From: an uncultured Duncaniella sp.
GTDB lineage: Bacteria; Bacteroidota; Bacteroidia; Bacteroidales; Muribaculaceae
Direction of reading: 5' to 3'
DNA length: 64,000 nucleotides
NCBI GenBank assembly: GCA_910589485.1
Contig: CAJUSW010000003.1
Location: 186,001-250,000, forward strand
Shown here: piece by piece, positions 42,743 to 53,020 of the stretch
Layout: every line of letters begins with the position of its first letter
Numbering within the stretch: position 1 is the first letter of the stretch
The notes under the pieces: generated by a model
What the model saw: only the letters and a program-made list of their open reading frames with translations
What the model was told of the DNA's origin: nothing
The model's database searches: none
Made by a program: the position numbers and the translations under genes

Positions 42743-43813
42743 TTAAAAACGGAGAAAATCCTTTGATTCCTTTATGACAGGCGCAAGCTTGGAATCTACG
42801 CTATCAAAATCTATAGGCTGCTCATTGTACTGGTCGAATGTTTTCAACATTCTGTGGTCAAGACCTGCGAGATGAAGCAGGCTGTGTTGCCGACAGTTGT
42901 CGCCTTTATTAATCAACCATACATTGCGGTGTAATATCAGCGAAAAAGCGAGGCCATGAAACGATGTGGTAAACACCACTTCGGCATTCGCAATCAATCC
43001 AAGAAGCTCTTGTGGCCCCCAATTGCATATTGAGTCGGCACTTTTCTGATGCGCAGCAAAGCCTCCGAAACATTCTATCAGCCTAAGTCCTTTATTCATT
43101 GCAAGTTTAGATGCAAATTCAACAAGTTCCCTTGAATATGTCATATGAAATACAAGTATATATTTCCTTTCACGCGGCTTCATACACACATCCTCATATT
43201 CAGATGCCGACAACAGAAATACAGGGTCAACACATACTGATACTTTCTTATTTGTCAACTTACCAACAATATCTTTAAGAAATTGCTCCCGGACTGAAAT
43301 CTTGTCAAATCTATCAAAAGCCTCTCTTAATTGAGATTCGGGAATACGAGATAGACCGTTTCGTTCAGAACTCGCAGCATATGAAACCCTCATTAAAGAT
43401 TCTGAGCCGAAATTAAGCAAATATACATTCTCATCACCTTTATTGATATGAAAATTCCATACCTGATCGCTGCCAGTAATGATAATGTCATAGGTGCCGA
43501 TTTCCCGACGAGCACGGACAGGCTTACTCAATGGTAAGTTCTTGCGAAATTCCTCAAACTTTCGTTTCTTGGTCCTACGATCCGCTATGTTTGAGAACCT
43601 ACCAATGTATTCCTTTATTGACAAATAGATGTTCTTACGCGAAAGAAGTATTCCAGGACTAAATATTTCATATCTCCTCTCTATATTTTTGCTGCGATAG
43701 TCAATCACTTCAACATCATGCTTCTCTGAACGAAGGTATGATGACAGGGCATATGCCTGAAGGACCGCTCCGAAATTCTCGGCTCTGTGATATGTTAGAA
43801 TGCCTATTTTCAT
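42743..43813 (-). CDS. Polysaccharide pyruvyl transferase family protein
   Basis: 356 residues of the CsaB/WcaK family. The N-terminus KIGILTYHRAENFGAVLQAYAL, TGSDQVWNF near residue 112 and VVFTTSFHGLAFSLIL near residue 280 are the family marks. It would add a ketal pyruvate to a capsule sugar, giving negative charge. It directly follows a coenzyme F420 hydrogenase beta-subunit-like protein, a pair that recurs in bacterial polysaccharide loci. Confidence 0.9.
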   Translation of the reverse strand: MKIGILTYHRAENFGAVLQAYALSSYLRSEKHDVEVIDYRSKNIERRYEIFSPGILLSRKNIYLSIKEYIGRFSNIADRRTKKRKFEEFRKNLPLSKPVRARREIGTYDIIITGSDQVWNFHINKGDENVYLLNFGSESLMRVSYAASSERNGLSRIPESQLREAFDRFDKISVREQFLKDIVGKLTNKKVSVCVDPVFLLSASEYEDVCMKPRERKYILVFHMTYSRELVEFASKLAMNKGLRLIECFGGFAAHQKSADSICNWGPQELLGLIANAEVVFTTSFHGLAFSLILHRNVWLINKGDNCRQHSLLHLAGLDHRMLKTFDQYNEQPIDFDSVDSKLAPVIKESKDFLRF

Positions 43814-43815
43814 AT

Positions 43816-44943
43816 TTAATACCTACCCATCAATCGTTTGATACGATATTTAAGCATGGAAAAAGCTGACACTTTGTAATATTTACGTCTCACATAATCA
43901 AAGCCATTGGCAATATAATCCTCCTCAAACTGCTTGCTCAATGGATCCTCAGGAGTAGGATGTTGCAAGTTGGGTTGAATAGCGCTCTTAAAATCAATCT
44001 TATTAATAATCAGGTCATCTGAAGCAGCGTCAAGCAATGCTTTTCCTTTTTCCGTGTTACACATCACTATTGATATCCCACAATCATCGCTATTGTCGAT
44101 CTTCCCGGACTGTCTCCAATTCCAGAAGTCTCCAAGGGTAATATCAGAGACTCGTTCCTCTGTGGAGAACGGACAAGAATGGCATGCAGAACGCAACAGG
44201 AATGACTGATAGAATGTAACCGGCATTACAACTTTTTTGTCATCTGACATGATAAACGATTCCCGATGCAAACCACTCCAGCCATAGATCACTTTGTCAC
44301 GGAAATCAACAGATTTTATCTTTTTTTTCTCTTTAGCCTCTATCATTTTGAGAAAGTCGCTCCATACAGCGTCTGATGCAACTCCATGACACACCATATC
44401 GATAAGAATGAGATTTGCATAAAGTCGCATGGGTAGATAATTTGCAAGTCCTGCACACTGACATGGAGTCCCGGCAAACATCACAGTCTTACCCTCCTGC
44501 AGATCAAATTTCAGTAGCCGGTAAATGCCGGCACTTTTGCTCTGAATATATTTGCTTCCCTTGAATGTGTCACGCTCCTGTCTTGTTGTTGCACGCGTAT
44601 GACTTACATGCATTTCACTATCTATGCAAGCTCCATATACTATCCCACCATTATCAAGTATCACATCTGATAAGGCTACAAAGGCTGCCCCACTTCGGCT
44701 GGTTTTGACTTCAGACAGATTCCGGTGGCGTGCTTCATGGACATCGTGGGCTGCAGTTCCAAGGAATCTCTTTATTTCAAGCGGACACACCTTATCACAT
44801 AATCCGCAATTGTTACATCGGTCAGTGTCAACAGTAGCATTCCTGAAACCCAACCCATCAGCAGCCATTGAAATTGCATTGAACGGGCAGGCATCAACAC
44901 ACACCTCACACCCGCAACATCCATTTTTGGTAACATCAATCAT
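43816..44943 (-). CDS. Iron-sulfur protein, F420 hydrogenase/dehydrogenase beta-subunit family
   Basis: 375 residues. The N-terminus holds two 4Fe-4S clusters: CCGCEVCVDACPFNAI and CNNCGLCDKVCPLE. The FrhB-like domain follows (SGAAFVALSDVILDNGGIVYGACID, FAGTPCQCAGL, CHGVASDAVW, DFRDKVIYGW, CPFSTEERVSDITLGDFW). Such proteins accompany pyruvyltransferases in capsule loci; their redox role is not established. It is two bases from the pyruvyltransferase gene and overlaps the upstream gene by four. Confidence 0.9.
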   Translation of the reverse strand: MIDVTKNGCCGCEVCVDACPFNAISMAADGLGFRNATVDTDRCNNCGLCDKVCPLEIKRFLGTAAHDVHEARHRNLSEVKTSRSGAAFVALSDVILDNGGIVYGACIDSEMHVSHTRATTRQERDTFKGSKYIQSKSAGIYRLLKFDLQEGKTVMFAGTPCQCAGLANYLPMRLYANLILIDMVCHGVASDAVWSDFLKMIEAKEKKKIKSVDFRDKVIYGWSGLHRESFIMSDDKKVVMPVTFYQSFLLRSACHSCPFSTEERVSDITLGDFWNWRQSGKIDNSDDCGISIVMCNTEKGKALLDAASDDLIINKIDFKSAIQPNLQHPTPEDPLSKQFEEDYIANGFDYVRRKYYKVSAFSMLKYRIKRLMGRY

Positions 44944-45998
44944 TTTGAGAATCTTTCTTTTAGATTCTGGCGACTTTTCGGATAAACAAATGAAAATAAT
45001 ATACGCTGAAACAGGGAGAACATCTCTTTGTCGCTTTTATTATCAATCTCAGTAAACGACATATCTAAGAATCGGGATATTTCGGCAAACAATTTTGGAT
45101 TACGCCTCTTCTCATCCTCTGCTTTATCTCTTACACCCTCTCTCATTATTGCAATATGCGTCCACATAAAACCCATGAACACTATCCTGTAAGGATGCTT
45201 GAACTCCTCGATCAAGCTATACCTATTGGCACGTGCTATGTTATAATAAGGCATATCGAATTTTTCATATCGAGTATTCTCCGAAATTTCAAATAAGACA
45301 TGGTCTCCTTCTCCATTGAAGGGCGGTAGAATATTGATTCCCGTCCCAATCCTCCCGAACGTCACATACCTTTCGTCATCGCTTTCTAATATATTTAACC
45401 CTGAGAAAGATAAACAAGCCTTGGAATGGGCAAAGAGATACTTTGCATATTCATCATAACTTGTGGAAAATACCTTTATAAACCATTGTGGCATCATCGG
45501 CAACCGTTTCTTAAGCTTCAGACTTAACATCCGGTAGACAGATAAATATATTTGAAACATGCAACCAATCGCCACACGAGGTGTGAATCTTTGTTTCTTC
45601 TCACTTCGGCAATAGTCACACCATCGCTTCAGTTCATCGGTGAAATATATCTGGTCCGCATCTATCTTTATTGCATATCTGAAAGATGCCTTTGATAGTG
45701 CAAAGTTATAGTAATTACAAAGTAACTGAGGAGAATCATCAGGCAGGGACTTTGCCAACTCATACTCCTCTTTGGTAAGACCTGCACCTAGAACTTTATA
45801 TGGATAAGCATATACCTTTATTTTTTCAGGATGCTGTTTTCTCATCCGTTCAATCTCATCCTCGCTGCCATCGCTACAGTCATTATAGACAATCACGAGT
45901 TCATCAAGAGCTCCAATGCATGACTCAACACAACGCTCAATAAAATCCTTGTCGTTTTTTACGCGCATAAGCCCAGTAATTCCATTACTCTTGTTCAT
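44940..45998 (-). CDS. Glycosyltransferase, GT2-like
   Basis: 352 residues. GITGLMRVKNDKDFIERCVESC and LVIVYNDCSDGSEDEIE form the nucleotide-binding start of a GT-A fold; YAIKIDADQIYFTDEL gives the DxD motif. The remainder, with many aromatic residues and FMGFMWTHIAIMREG, is specific to this subgroup. It belongs to capsule 1 by context. A 51-base gap separates it from the acyltransferase gene upstream. Confidence 0.85.
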   Translation of the reverse strand: MNKSNGITGLMRVKNDKDFIERCVESCIGALDELVIVYNDCSDGSEDEIERMRKQHPEKIKVYAYPYKVLGAGLTKEEYELAKSLPDDSPQLLCNYYNFALSKASFRYAIKIDADQIYFTDELKRWCDYCRSEKKQRFTPRVAIGCMFQIYLSVYRMLSLKLKKRLPMMPQWFIKVFSTSYDEYAKYLFAHSKACLSFSGLNILESDDERYVTFGRIGTGINILPPFNGEGDHVLFEISENTRYEKFDMPYYNIARANRYSLIEEFKHPYRIVFMGFMWTHIAIMREGVRDKAEDEKRRNPKLFAEISRFLDMSFTEIDNKSDKEMFSLFQRILFSFVYPKSRQNLKERFSK

Positions 45999-46049
45999 AT
46001 ATTAACAGCCGATTTCCTCCAAACGGGAACCTATTTCTGAATTATTATG

Positions 46050-47069
46050 TCATCGACCTCCCGTCAGGATTTTGTAAACCTGTCGGTCTTTTAACTTCAA
46101 AGCAATATTAAGCAACGAAAAAACTGTGATAGTGAATGATATTATTAACGTAAAGACAAGAACAATCTCACTTGGTGGGAAATGTAACACAGCTACTTTT
46201 TCCAATATGTTCAGGACAAAATAATGAGTGCAATATAAAAAGAATGTACAGTTCATCCACGCTTTAACTATGAAGCGTTCGCGAATAAAATTCCCCATAA
46301 ACCAGTCACATCCAATCCAGATTGCAATAGGCATAAAGTAGCGAAAATATATTATTTTTTCAAAATCATATATGCCAAGTATCATCACTATCACCGTCAT
46401 TATGACAAGGAATATCAAAGTTGATGTGCGTTTTGCCAAATTTATCTTACAGTAACCGAAGAACGCACCTGATAGATATATCGGTAACCAAAGAAAAAAA
46501 TTATCATAAACTTCAGGTTCTAGCATAAGCGAATAGCCCACGCTTGATATCAACACAAATACAAATACAATTTTACTACGAATTATAAGATATATTATAG
46601 GAGCTGAAATAGTATAGTAAATCAATATTTTAATAAACCATAATGGGGTGAACCGAGAATCAACAATTCCAACTACTATATCGTACATGCCATTGAATGC
46701 TTTACCCATATTCATATGAGAGCTAATGGATGGAATATTGGTTAATACAAAGTAAACCGCCACAAAAAATACATTCCATAATAAATAAGGGACAAGCAAT
46801 GTCCGAAAACGTCGAAGGATTTTTTTTGAAATGTCTTTATAGCTATTAACCGTATTGTAAAACAGAACTGCCGATATAAAAAAGAACAATGGAACCCCAA
46901 CTTGGCAAATGGCTCTCAAGAGGTAAATGACCACGCAGGACGCATCAATGTTCATGCCGAATCGTTCATTTGGCAATGCATGTAACGCCACTACCATGAA
47001 AGTAGCAAATACATTCAATAATACAATCTTATTTCTAAAATAATTCTGTTTGTCTTCCATTGATATCAT
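46050..47069 (-). CDS. Acyltransferase 3 family membrane protein
   Basis: About 340 residues with ten helices. IVLLNVFATFMVVALHALPNE holds the conserved His in helix 1, and QVGVPLFFFISAVLFYNT is typical. The start at 47069 (MISMEDKQ) lies 40 bases after the upstream stop; the longer frame from 47168 would overlap the preceding gene by 59 bases and add a non-conserved stretch. It is a second, different O-acyltransferase of locus 1. Confidence 0.82.
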   Translation of the reverse strand: MISMEDKQNYFRNKIVLLNVFATFMVVALHALPNERFGMNIDASCVVIYLLRAICQVGVPLFFFISAVLFYNTVNSYKDISKKILRRFRTLLVPYLLWNVFFVAVYFVLTNIPSISSHMNMGKAFNGMYDIVVGIVDSRFTPLWFIKILIYYTISAPIIYLIIRSKIVFVFVLISSVGYSLMLEPEVYDNFFLWLPIYLSGAFFGYCKINLAKRTSTLIFLVIMTVIVMILGIYDFEKIIYFRYFMPIAIWIGCDWFMGNFIRERFIVKAWMNCTFFLYCTHYFVLNILEKVAVLHFPPSEIVLVFTLIISFTITVFSLLNIALKLKDRQVYKILTGGR

Positions 47070-47109
47070 TATCAATCTACGTCTCCTCCCCTTCTGGAAT
47101 AATGAGATT

Positions 47110-48075
47110 TCAATATTTTTGACTTGAACCATACACCATAAACCGCAAGCGGTTTGCAATCCGTACAATTAGTCCCATTCTATGGTCCAACAACCACATC
47201 ATCCATTTAATCTTATTGTTCAGCCAAGGACAGGAGAGTATATATTTGTGAGATTCAGGACTGATTGTTAAGAACTCAGAATGTTTGTCGGGATAAAGCA
47301 CCAAATCTTGTTTGGCCCTTAGTATTTTCCATGCGAACATTTTGTCAAGTACAGGATCCTCAATTATTCCTTTGGAAAAGTCTCGTACGGATATGATTGC
47401 CTTCAGAACAGATCTATAGTAGTCAAAACTAACAGTGTTTAAGGCACTTCCATCATTTATACGGTTATAGTAATAGAGTGGCTCTGCTACTTTGTCGATA
47501 CGTTTGGCCAACATAAATGCTTTCAATAAGAATACAAAATCTTCTCCAAATTTTATTTCTTCGTCAAAATACAACTTATTGTCGACTATCAATTTTCTCT
47601 TCATAATCAAATTCCATACAACAGTCCAACCATCCATTATAAAAGACTTTACCAAGGATAGATTATCACCATTATGTCCTGGCTGCGAAACCGGTACGGT
47701 AGCATTCTTATTGACAGCAAAGAAATCACAGTACACTAATTCCGTCTCATGACGTTTAGTTATTTGCATCATTGTGTCATACATACCCTCTTCCTGCCAA
47801 TCGTCTGCATCTACGAATCCTATCCATTCACCTTCGGCAGCCTCAATCCCGATATTTCTCGCTTTGCAGACTCCTCCATTAACACAATGAATGACAATGA
47901 TCCGTTTATCAGTCTCGGCGTAGTTGTCACATATTCTACCTGAATTATCGTTACTACCGTCATCAACCAGTATTAATTCAAAATCATTGAATGTTTGAGA
48001 AAGTATTGAATCGATGCAGCGATTCAAATATTTCTCAGTATTGAAAACCGGGACTATTATGGAAAGTTTTGGCAT
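47110..48075 (-). CDS. Glycosyltransferase family 2
   Basis: 321 residues. KLSIIVPVFNTEKYLNRCIDS, FELILVDDGSNDNS and GEWIGFVDADDWQEEG (DxD) define the GT-A domain. The C-terminal quarter (CPWLNNKIKWMMWLLDHRMG) is aromatic and basic. It closely resembles the two GT2 genes at 49240 and 50208, suggesting local duplication. Confidence 0.9.
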   Translation of the reverse strand: MPKLSIIVPVFNTEKYLNRCIDSILSQTFNDFELILVDDGSNDNSGRICDNYAETDKRIIVIHCVNGGVCKARNIGIEAAEGEWIGFVDADDWQEEGMYDTMMQITKRHETELVYCDFFAVNKNATVPVSQPGHNGDNLSLVKSFIMDGWTVVWNLIMKRKLIVDNKLYFDEEIKFGEDFVFLLKAFMLAKRIDKVAEPLYYYNRINDGSALNTVSFDYYRSVLKAIISVRDFSKGIIEDPVLDKMFAWKILRAKQDLVLYPDKHSEFLTISPESHKYILSCPWLNNKIKWMMWLLDHRMGLIVRIANRLRFMVYGSSQKY

Positions 48076-48087
48076 ATCCTCTGACTA

Positions 48088-49221
48088 TCATTGTTCTGCA
48101 ACCAACGTCTTGAACAAATGTTCCCACTGGTGCATAATTACATACTGATTAAAAATATCTGAAATATTTCTCGCCCTCTTTGACATTTCAATTCTTAAAT
48201 CCCTGTTATTCATCAATTCAATTAATCTTAATGCCATTTCATTCTTATCTCGTGGTTGGATCACAAAGCACAATGTCCCGTTGTTTGACAATTTTTTCAT
48301 GCGGCCATCAGTCTCAAAAACCACAGAAGGCACTCCACATGTTAAGGCTTCTATTAAAACCATTGGTTGTCCCTCGTAATGAGAAGTCATACAGAAAACA
48401 GAGGCGCTAGCATATTCTTTCTCCATATCGTGGCAAGTTCCCATTAACTCAACAGATCCGGATAAATTGAGGGATTCAATTTTGTATGCAAGTGACGAAT
48501 GTTCTGGTCCATCACCATATATCTTTAAGTTCCAGCCATCAATATCGGACTGCACAATCTTCCACACATCAAGCAGTGTCGAGAAATCTTTTTCTTTTGA
48601 CAATCGGCCAACAGCTATAACGGTTTTAGAATTGGAATTGTAACTTATATTCACATTCATATAACAAGCATTGGGTATCGCAATAGCATTATGCAAAGCC
48701 CATACATTTAACTCATGTTCCGATAAAATTACAAATCGATCGAACTTGGAAATATTCTTGTATATTGAATTATAATTAATCCGGTTAATAATGCCTCGTA
48801 TCCCCTTTGCATTTTTCATTTGATGAAATTGAACAATCGCACTATGAAATTCCAATATCTTAGGACATTTCAACTGCATATCAGCCAATATTCCCATTTC
48901 AGGACCAAAGGTGGAAATTACAATATCTGGGGATAAATCATGCAACACCTTTTCAAGTTTTATACGGTGGCAGTAATGGTTTTTAATTAGTTTAATCGCT
49001 TTACAAAACCAATTCTTACCTCGACTGCTTTTGTAATTCAATCCCAAATCTATCAATTTCACCTTTCCAGAGAGATTGAAAGCAAGCTTTTTCGAATTTT
49101 GGTCAGTTGTAACAATTGAAACCGTATGCCCTTGTTGAACGAGCCAATTTGCCTTATTGACAGTTACGCGTTCAATTCCTCCGATTGTATGTAAATCGTG
49201 AATGAAATAAATGATATTCAT
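48088..49221 (-). CDS. Glycosyltransferase family 4
   Basis: 377 residues. NIIYFIHDLHTIGGIERVTVNK starts the acceptor domain; VIAVGRLSKEKDFSTLLDVW and EGQPMVLIEALTCGVPSVVFETDG mark the donor domain. It is a paralog of the gene at 36606-37748 (similar VVTTDQ and LDLGINY/IDLGLNY blocks). It lies 12 bases downstream of none and 12 bases upstream of the GT2 gene at 48075, in operon order. Confidence 0.9.
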   Translation of the reverse strand: MNIIYFIHDLHTIGGIERVTVNKANWLVQQGHTVSIVTTDQNSKKLAFNLSGKVKLIDLGLNYKSSRGKNWFCKAIKLIKNHYCHRIKLEKVLHDLSPDIVISTFGPEMGILADMQLKCPKILEFHSAIVQFHQMKNAKGIRGIINRINYNSIYKNISKFDRFVILSEHELNVWALHNAIAIPNACYMNVNISYNSNSKTVIAVGRLSKEKDFSTLLDVWKIVQSDIDGWNLKIYGDGPEHSSLAYKIESLNLSGSVELMGTCHDMEKEYASASVFCMTSHYEGQPMVLIEALTCGVPSVVFETDGRMKKLSNNGTLCFVIQPRDKNEMALRLIELMNNRDLRIEMSKRARNISDIFNQYVIMHQWEHLFKTLVAEQ

Positions 49222-49239
49222 AATCTAATTCCCGTCAGC

Positions 49240-50211
49240 CTAAGGTTTATGCGTTTTTTTAATTCGACACTGTAATTCAAAAAATATCATTCCTAACATC
49301 CCTGTTTTATCATGTCTAAAGAGAAATTTAGTTATAGGGAATATATCAGATGAATGATAGTCGCTCTTCATTAGTTCCCTAAATTCTTTTACACAATGTA
49401 GTTTTTCTCTTCCAAAATGAGATTCTATAAAACGCATCGTGAGCGCATACTCATAACCTTTTCGCAGCTTTATGCGAAAATCGGTCTGTCTATCTATATT
49501 AAGAATATCAAGCGATTTGAAACTATTTCGATAGAACTCTATACTTTCAGCAAGATTTATTGGATACTTTTTTAATAAATTTGGCACATAATAGAAATAT
49601 CCTTTTTTCCCCGTAGAACGAACACGTTTACAATGAATTAAATATCGCAAAAGGAAATCCACATCCTCTCTAAATCTGATTTTTGCATTGAACTGAAGAT
49701 CATTGTCAACAATTATATCCCTTCTTAATGCTTTAACCCAAGTGTAACCAAATACATTTATAATATTATTTAATCTGATATATTCATTTGCTTCTCCCTG
49801 AAAATCGATTGTGCCGTAATCACAATTATCATCTGTAACGAATGATTGGCAAATCAAATCAAATCCCTCGCTCTTACTCAATTCATAATTTTCCAACCAA
49901 TTTTCGAAGACATAATCATCAGCATCACAGAATGTGATCCATTCACCAGATGCTCTCTCTATCCCATAATTCCTTGCTGAAGAACTCCCTCCGTTCTGTT
50001 TATGGAAAACTTTGATTCTTGAATCTTGTGCCCCATATCTATCACAAATATTTCCGGATTCATCATAACTTCCATCATTAATCAACAATATTTCAAAGTT
50101 CGTTTCAGTTTGGTTCAAGATGGAGTCAATACATCTTTCAAGTGTATTTTCGGTGTTATATAACGGGACAATTATGGAAATTAACGGATGGTTCATGGAG
50201 ATACAGATCAA
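49240..50211 (-). CDS. Glycosyltransferase family 2
   Basis: 323 residues. PLISIIVPLYNTENTLERCID, FEILLINDGSYDESG and GEWITFCDADDYVFENW (DxD) are clear. An internal Met at residue 6 (MNHPLIS) may be the true start. It overlaps the upstream GT2 gene by four bases, as usual for coupled genes. AT-rich composition contrasts with the housekeeping genes and is typical of capsule cargo. Confidence 0.9.
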   Translation of the reverse strand: MICISMNHPLISIIVPLYNTENTLERCIDSILNQTETNFEILLINDGSYDESGNICDRYGAQDSRIKVFHKQNGGSSSARNYGIERASGEWITFCDADDYVFENWLENYELSKSEGFDLICQSFVTDDNCDYGTIDFQGEANEYIRLNNIINVFGYTWVKALRRDIIVDNDLQFNAKIRFREDVDFLLRYLIHCKRVRSTGKKGYFYYVPNLLKKYPINLAESIEFYRNSFKSLDILNIDRQTDFRIKLRKGYEYALTMRFIESHFGREKLHCVKEFRELMKSDYHSSDIFPITKFLFRHDKTGMLGMIFFELQCRIKKTHKP

Positions 50212-51218
50212 ACAAATTTCCTATTTATAATATTACATAGTCTCACCCACATGTATATTCCCGACACATTATTCCTCAAGAATAACCAAAAGAATATTTT
50301 TGCCTTCTTCCCACAATTCGCGTTACTACAAATTGTAAATATCCTTGTTATATCTTCATTACAGATATATTCAGATATGAGCTTCTTCATCTTCTGATAT
50401 GAAAGATGAGAAAAATCATTCGGGAAAAAGGACGACAAAGTTCCGCGTGTGAATAAAGGGACGAAAACTTCTTTAGGAATTCCATATACATCGTACAGCT
50501 TATCTATAATTTTGTTGAACTCATTTGCAAATTCTAATGTCGTTGAAAAACTATAATTATTTGACAAACTGTTATATCTTCCTACATAATAATGGTAGTA
50601 TGAAATCATGTCACCAATTATGTAAAGGCTCCCTATTTCCATAAGAAAATTATAGACAAATATTGAGTCTTCTCCTTTTGACAGGTGTGTATTGAATCTC
50701 AAATCAATTTTGTCTATTATGCACTTTTGAAATAATTTCCCCCAAGGACTTGTAAAAACAGGATTTGAATATTTCATCAGTAATGCTTTTATTCCTGTCG
50801 AATCATATTTACCTGGTATGATTTCAAAATACAAATAAGATTCGGGGCCAATCTCAAGTTTAGACTGTCCAATTACCAACCCTGAATCAGTAGCATTTTC
50901 TCTAAGTCCTGAAATAAAGCCACAATCAATCCAATCATCCGCATCAATAAAAGTAATCCATTCACCGTGTGCATTGTCGAGGCCGAGGTTGCGGGCCGAG
51001 GAGACACCTCCGTTAGGTTTATGGAAAACGCGGACTCGCACATCAAGAGCGGCATACTCCTCGCAGATAACTCTCGAATCGTCCGTCGACCCGTCATCAA
51101 CAAGCAATAGCTCAAAATCGGTGAAAGTCTGTGCAAGTATAGAGTCTACACATCTGCGCAGATACTTCTCCACATTGTAAACCGGGACAATCACACTTAT
51201 CTTAGGCGAACCATTCAT
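50208..51218 (-). CDS. Glycosyltransferase family 2
   Basis: About 336 residues. The start is placed at 51218 (MNGSPKISVIVPVYN), eight bases after the flippase stop; a longer frame from 51242 would overlap it. FELLLVDDGSTDDSRVICEEY and GEWITFIDADDWIDCG (DxD) define the GT-A fold. The first ~90 codons are distinctly more GC-rich than the rest of the gene (around 50950-51180), a possible mosaic boundary produced by recombination between glycosyltransferase genes. Confidence 0.88.
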   Translation of the reverse strand: MNGSPKISVIVPVYNVEKYLRRCVDSILAQTFTDFELLLVDDGSTDDSRVICEEYAALDVRVRVFHKPNGGVSSARNLGLDNAHGEWITFIDADDWIDCGFISGLRENATDSGLVIGQSKLEIGPESYLYFEIIPGKYDSTGIKALLMKYSNPVFTSPWGKLFQKCIIDKIDLRFNTHLSKGEDSIFVYNFLMEIGSLYIIGDMISYYHYYVGRYNSLSNNYSFSTTLEFANEFNKIIDKLYDVYGIPKEVFVPLFTRGTLSSFFPNDFSHLSYQKMKKLISEYICNEDITRIFTICSNANCGKKAKIFFWLFLRNNVSGIYMWVRLCNIINRKFV

Positions 51219-51225
51219 ATCATTC

Positions 51226-52809
51226 TCAGTTATCCGCACCACTTGTGGAGAGACAAAATACTTTGATTTTTAATTTATTGACCAAATATTTACGTTCGCT
51301 TTTTGTAAAAACAATAGCTAAGGACATTATTACTACAAAAAATAAGCCCAATAAAGAGACCAGTGCTATGTAAAACAATGATTCAATAAAAGTACAACTT
51401 TCAGCAACAAATCCTGTAAGCACCATTTCGTTGATTAAAAGAACAAATCCAAAAGATATAAGAATACATAAATATATCTTGCCTGCTACAGCAATGATTC
51501 TTCCAACATTCATTGTTGGAATCTGGATCTTAAGGAATACAAGGCCGCATCCACATACGAGGATATTTGCTATAAGCGAAACTACATAAATAGACCAGAC
51601 CGCACAATTGAATTTGAATAGGAAATAGGAAATCAAGGGCGTAATCAAGTATATACTGCCGTTTATATACGATATTCTGCGGATATCTCCTGTAGCATGA
51701 ATTGCAGTATTGGTCACTGTCACGAGAATAAACATAAAGGAGCTTAATATCGTTATCTTTAAGAATATGACAGTATATACCGGTACTTGTCCCAACCATA
51801 AATGTATAATCCTGGGTGCCGCAATCATAAAAGGAATTATCAGTGCGGAATAAGCTAATGTGGTAAACTTTACAGACTGAAGCATAACACCGTTCATCTC
51901 ACATATATTACCTACCGCATACTGCTTGGTGATCTGTGGCTTGAATGCTTGATTTATCGTCATTATCAATCCGAGCAATATCCCGTTAACGGTTCCGGCA
52001 ATAGACGCGCCCGTATTAGCAATAACTCCAAAAAACATATTCAGCAATATAGGTTGAGTTTGTCCGCTGACAGCAACACACATATTACCATATAGATCCA
52101 GCCCGAAGAACTTACACATAGCACGCGTCAGCCTTCTATCAATACGCAGCCTGAATTTTGTCTCTTGAAAATTGCGGATACAATACCACCGGTATAATAA
52201 TGCGTTGATAAGGTTGACAATGAACATTGCTATTCCATAATAGATGAGCTTATCAAAATCAACCCAGGCAAGCGACATCACCACAAGTAGTTTGAGTGAT
52301 ACAAAAACTATCTCAATATAGGCGTAAATACCCATTTTTTCGTGAGCAATAATACTTGCAGCATAAGGAACTTGCGTGAATGATACCATTATTGATGCCA
52401 CAGACAATTGATATAATATGTTGACGGCGAACATTCGGTTTTCGGGAAAAGACATCTTGTTGTTTACAAACCATAGCCCGGCTGTTTCAGCAAGTATCAC
52501 CACAATCATTGCTATTGCAAAATGGATCAGCAATGAAGTTGAAAATACATTCCGCAACTTTACACTATTCCCCGATCCAAGTTCATAAGTGATAAACCGG
52601 GATGTTGCACCAGCCATTGAAGTATTAAGAAAGGAACCCAAAGCCACAACGCCGGATACTACCCCATATATACCGAAATCTATATCACCCAATGAGCCAA
52701 GGACTACTCTGGAAGTATAAAGGCCAACTACCGCAACAATAACCATTCGTATTGTCAGCATAGTTGCATTTTTTACTATAACTTTATTATCTGGTTTATC
52801 TATCGCCAT
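51226..52809 (-). CDS. Wzx-type polysaccharide flippase
   Basis: 527 residues, 12-14 helices. The N-terminus NATMLTIRMVIVAVVGLYTSRVVLGSLG and GVVSGVVALGSFLNTSMAGATSRFI are typical of Bacteroidota Wzx/MATE-like capsule flippases. It moves lipid-linked repeat units across the inner membrane. It is the first transport gene of locus 1 after the regulatory genes; a ~200-base leader separates it from the small HAD-like gene. Confidence 0.9.
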   Translation of the reverse strand: MAIDKPDNKVIVKNATMLTIRMVIVAVVGLYTSRVVLGSLGDIDFGIYGVVSGVVALGSFLNTSMAGATSRFITYELGSGNSVKLRNVFSTSLLIHFAIAMIVVILAETAGLWFVNNKMSFPENRMFAVNILYQLSVASIMVSFTQVPYAASIIAHEKMGIYAYIEIVFVSLKLLVVMSLAWVDFDKLIYYGIAMFIVNLINALLYRWYCIRNFQETKFRLRIDRRLTRAMCKFFGLDLYGNMCVAVSGQTQPILLNMFFGVIANTGASIAGTVNGILLGLIMTINQAFKPQITKQYAVGNICEMNGVMLQSVKFTTLAYSALIIPFMIAAPRIIHLWLGQVPVYTVIFLKITILSSFMFILVTVTNTAIHATGDIRRISYINGSIYLITPLISYFLFKFNCAVWSIYVVSLIANILVCGCGLVFLKIQIPTMNVGRIIAVAGKIYLCILISFGFVLLINEMVLTGFVAESCTFIESLFYIALVSLLGLFFVVIMSLAIVFTKSERKYLVNKLKIKVFCLSTSGADN

Positions 52810-53020
52810 ATTATTCTAAATCCTTGCCCCACTCTTGCGAACATCTGAAAGGAATTATTGGAATTATATCATACTTATTCTTGATTGCCGTATTTTCACG
52901 AGTTCACAATCGATACATTGATGAAATGTTATTATGCTAAATAAGAATGTTTGTTGTATTAGTTGGTTAGTTAGTTAGTTAATATTGGATGTATTTATTT
53001 TAAGCTTATCAAATCTGCAT
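52810..53020 (-). other. Leader region of the capsule 1 biosynthesis genes
   Basis: A 211-base AT-rich gap between the regulatory genes and the flippase. It contains a short TTAG microsatellite at 52967-52981 (about four units, plus a TTAGTTGG flank). No promoter box was convincingly identified on the minus strand. It could be an antitermination target or contain a secondary promoter. Confidence 0.3.
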
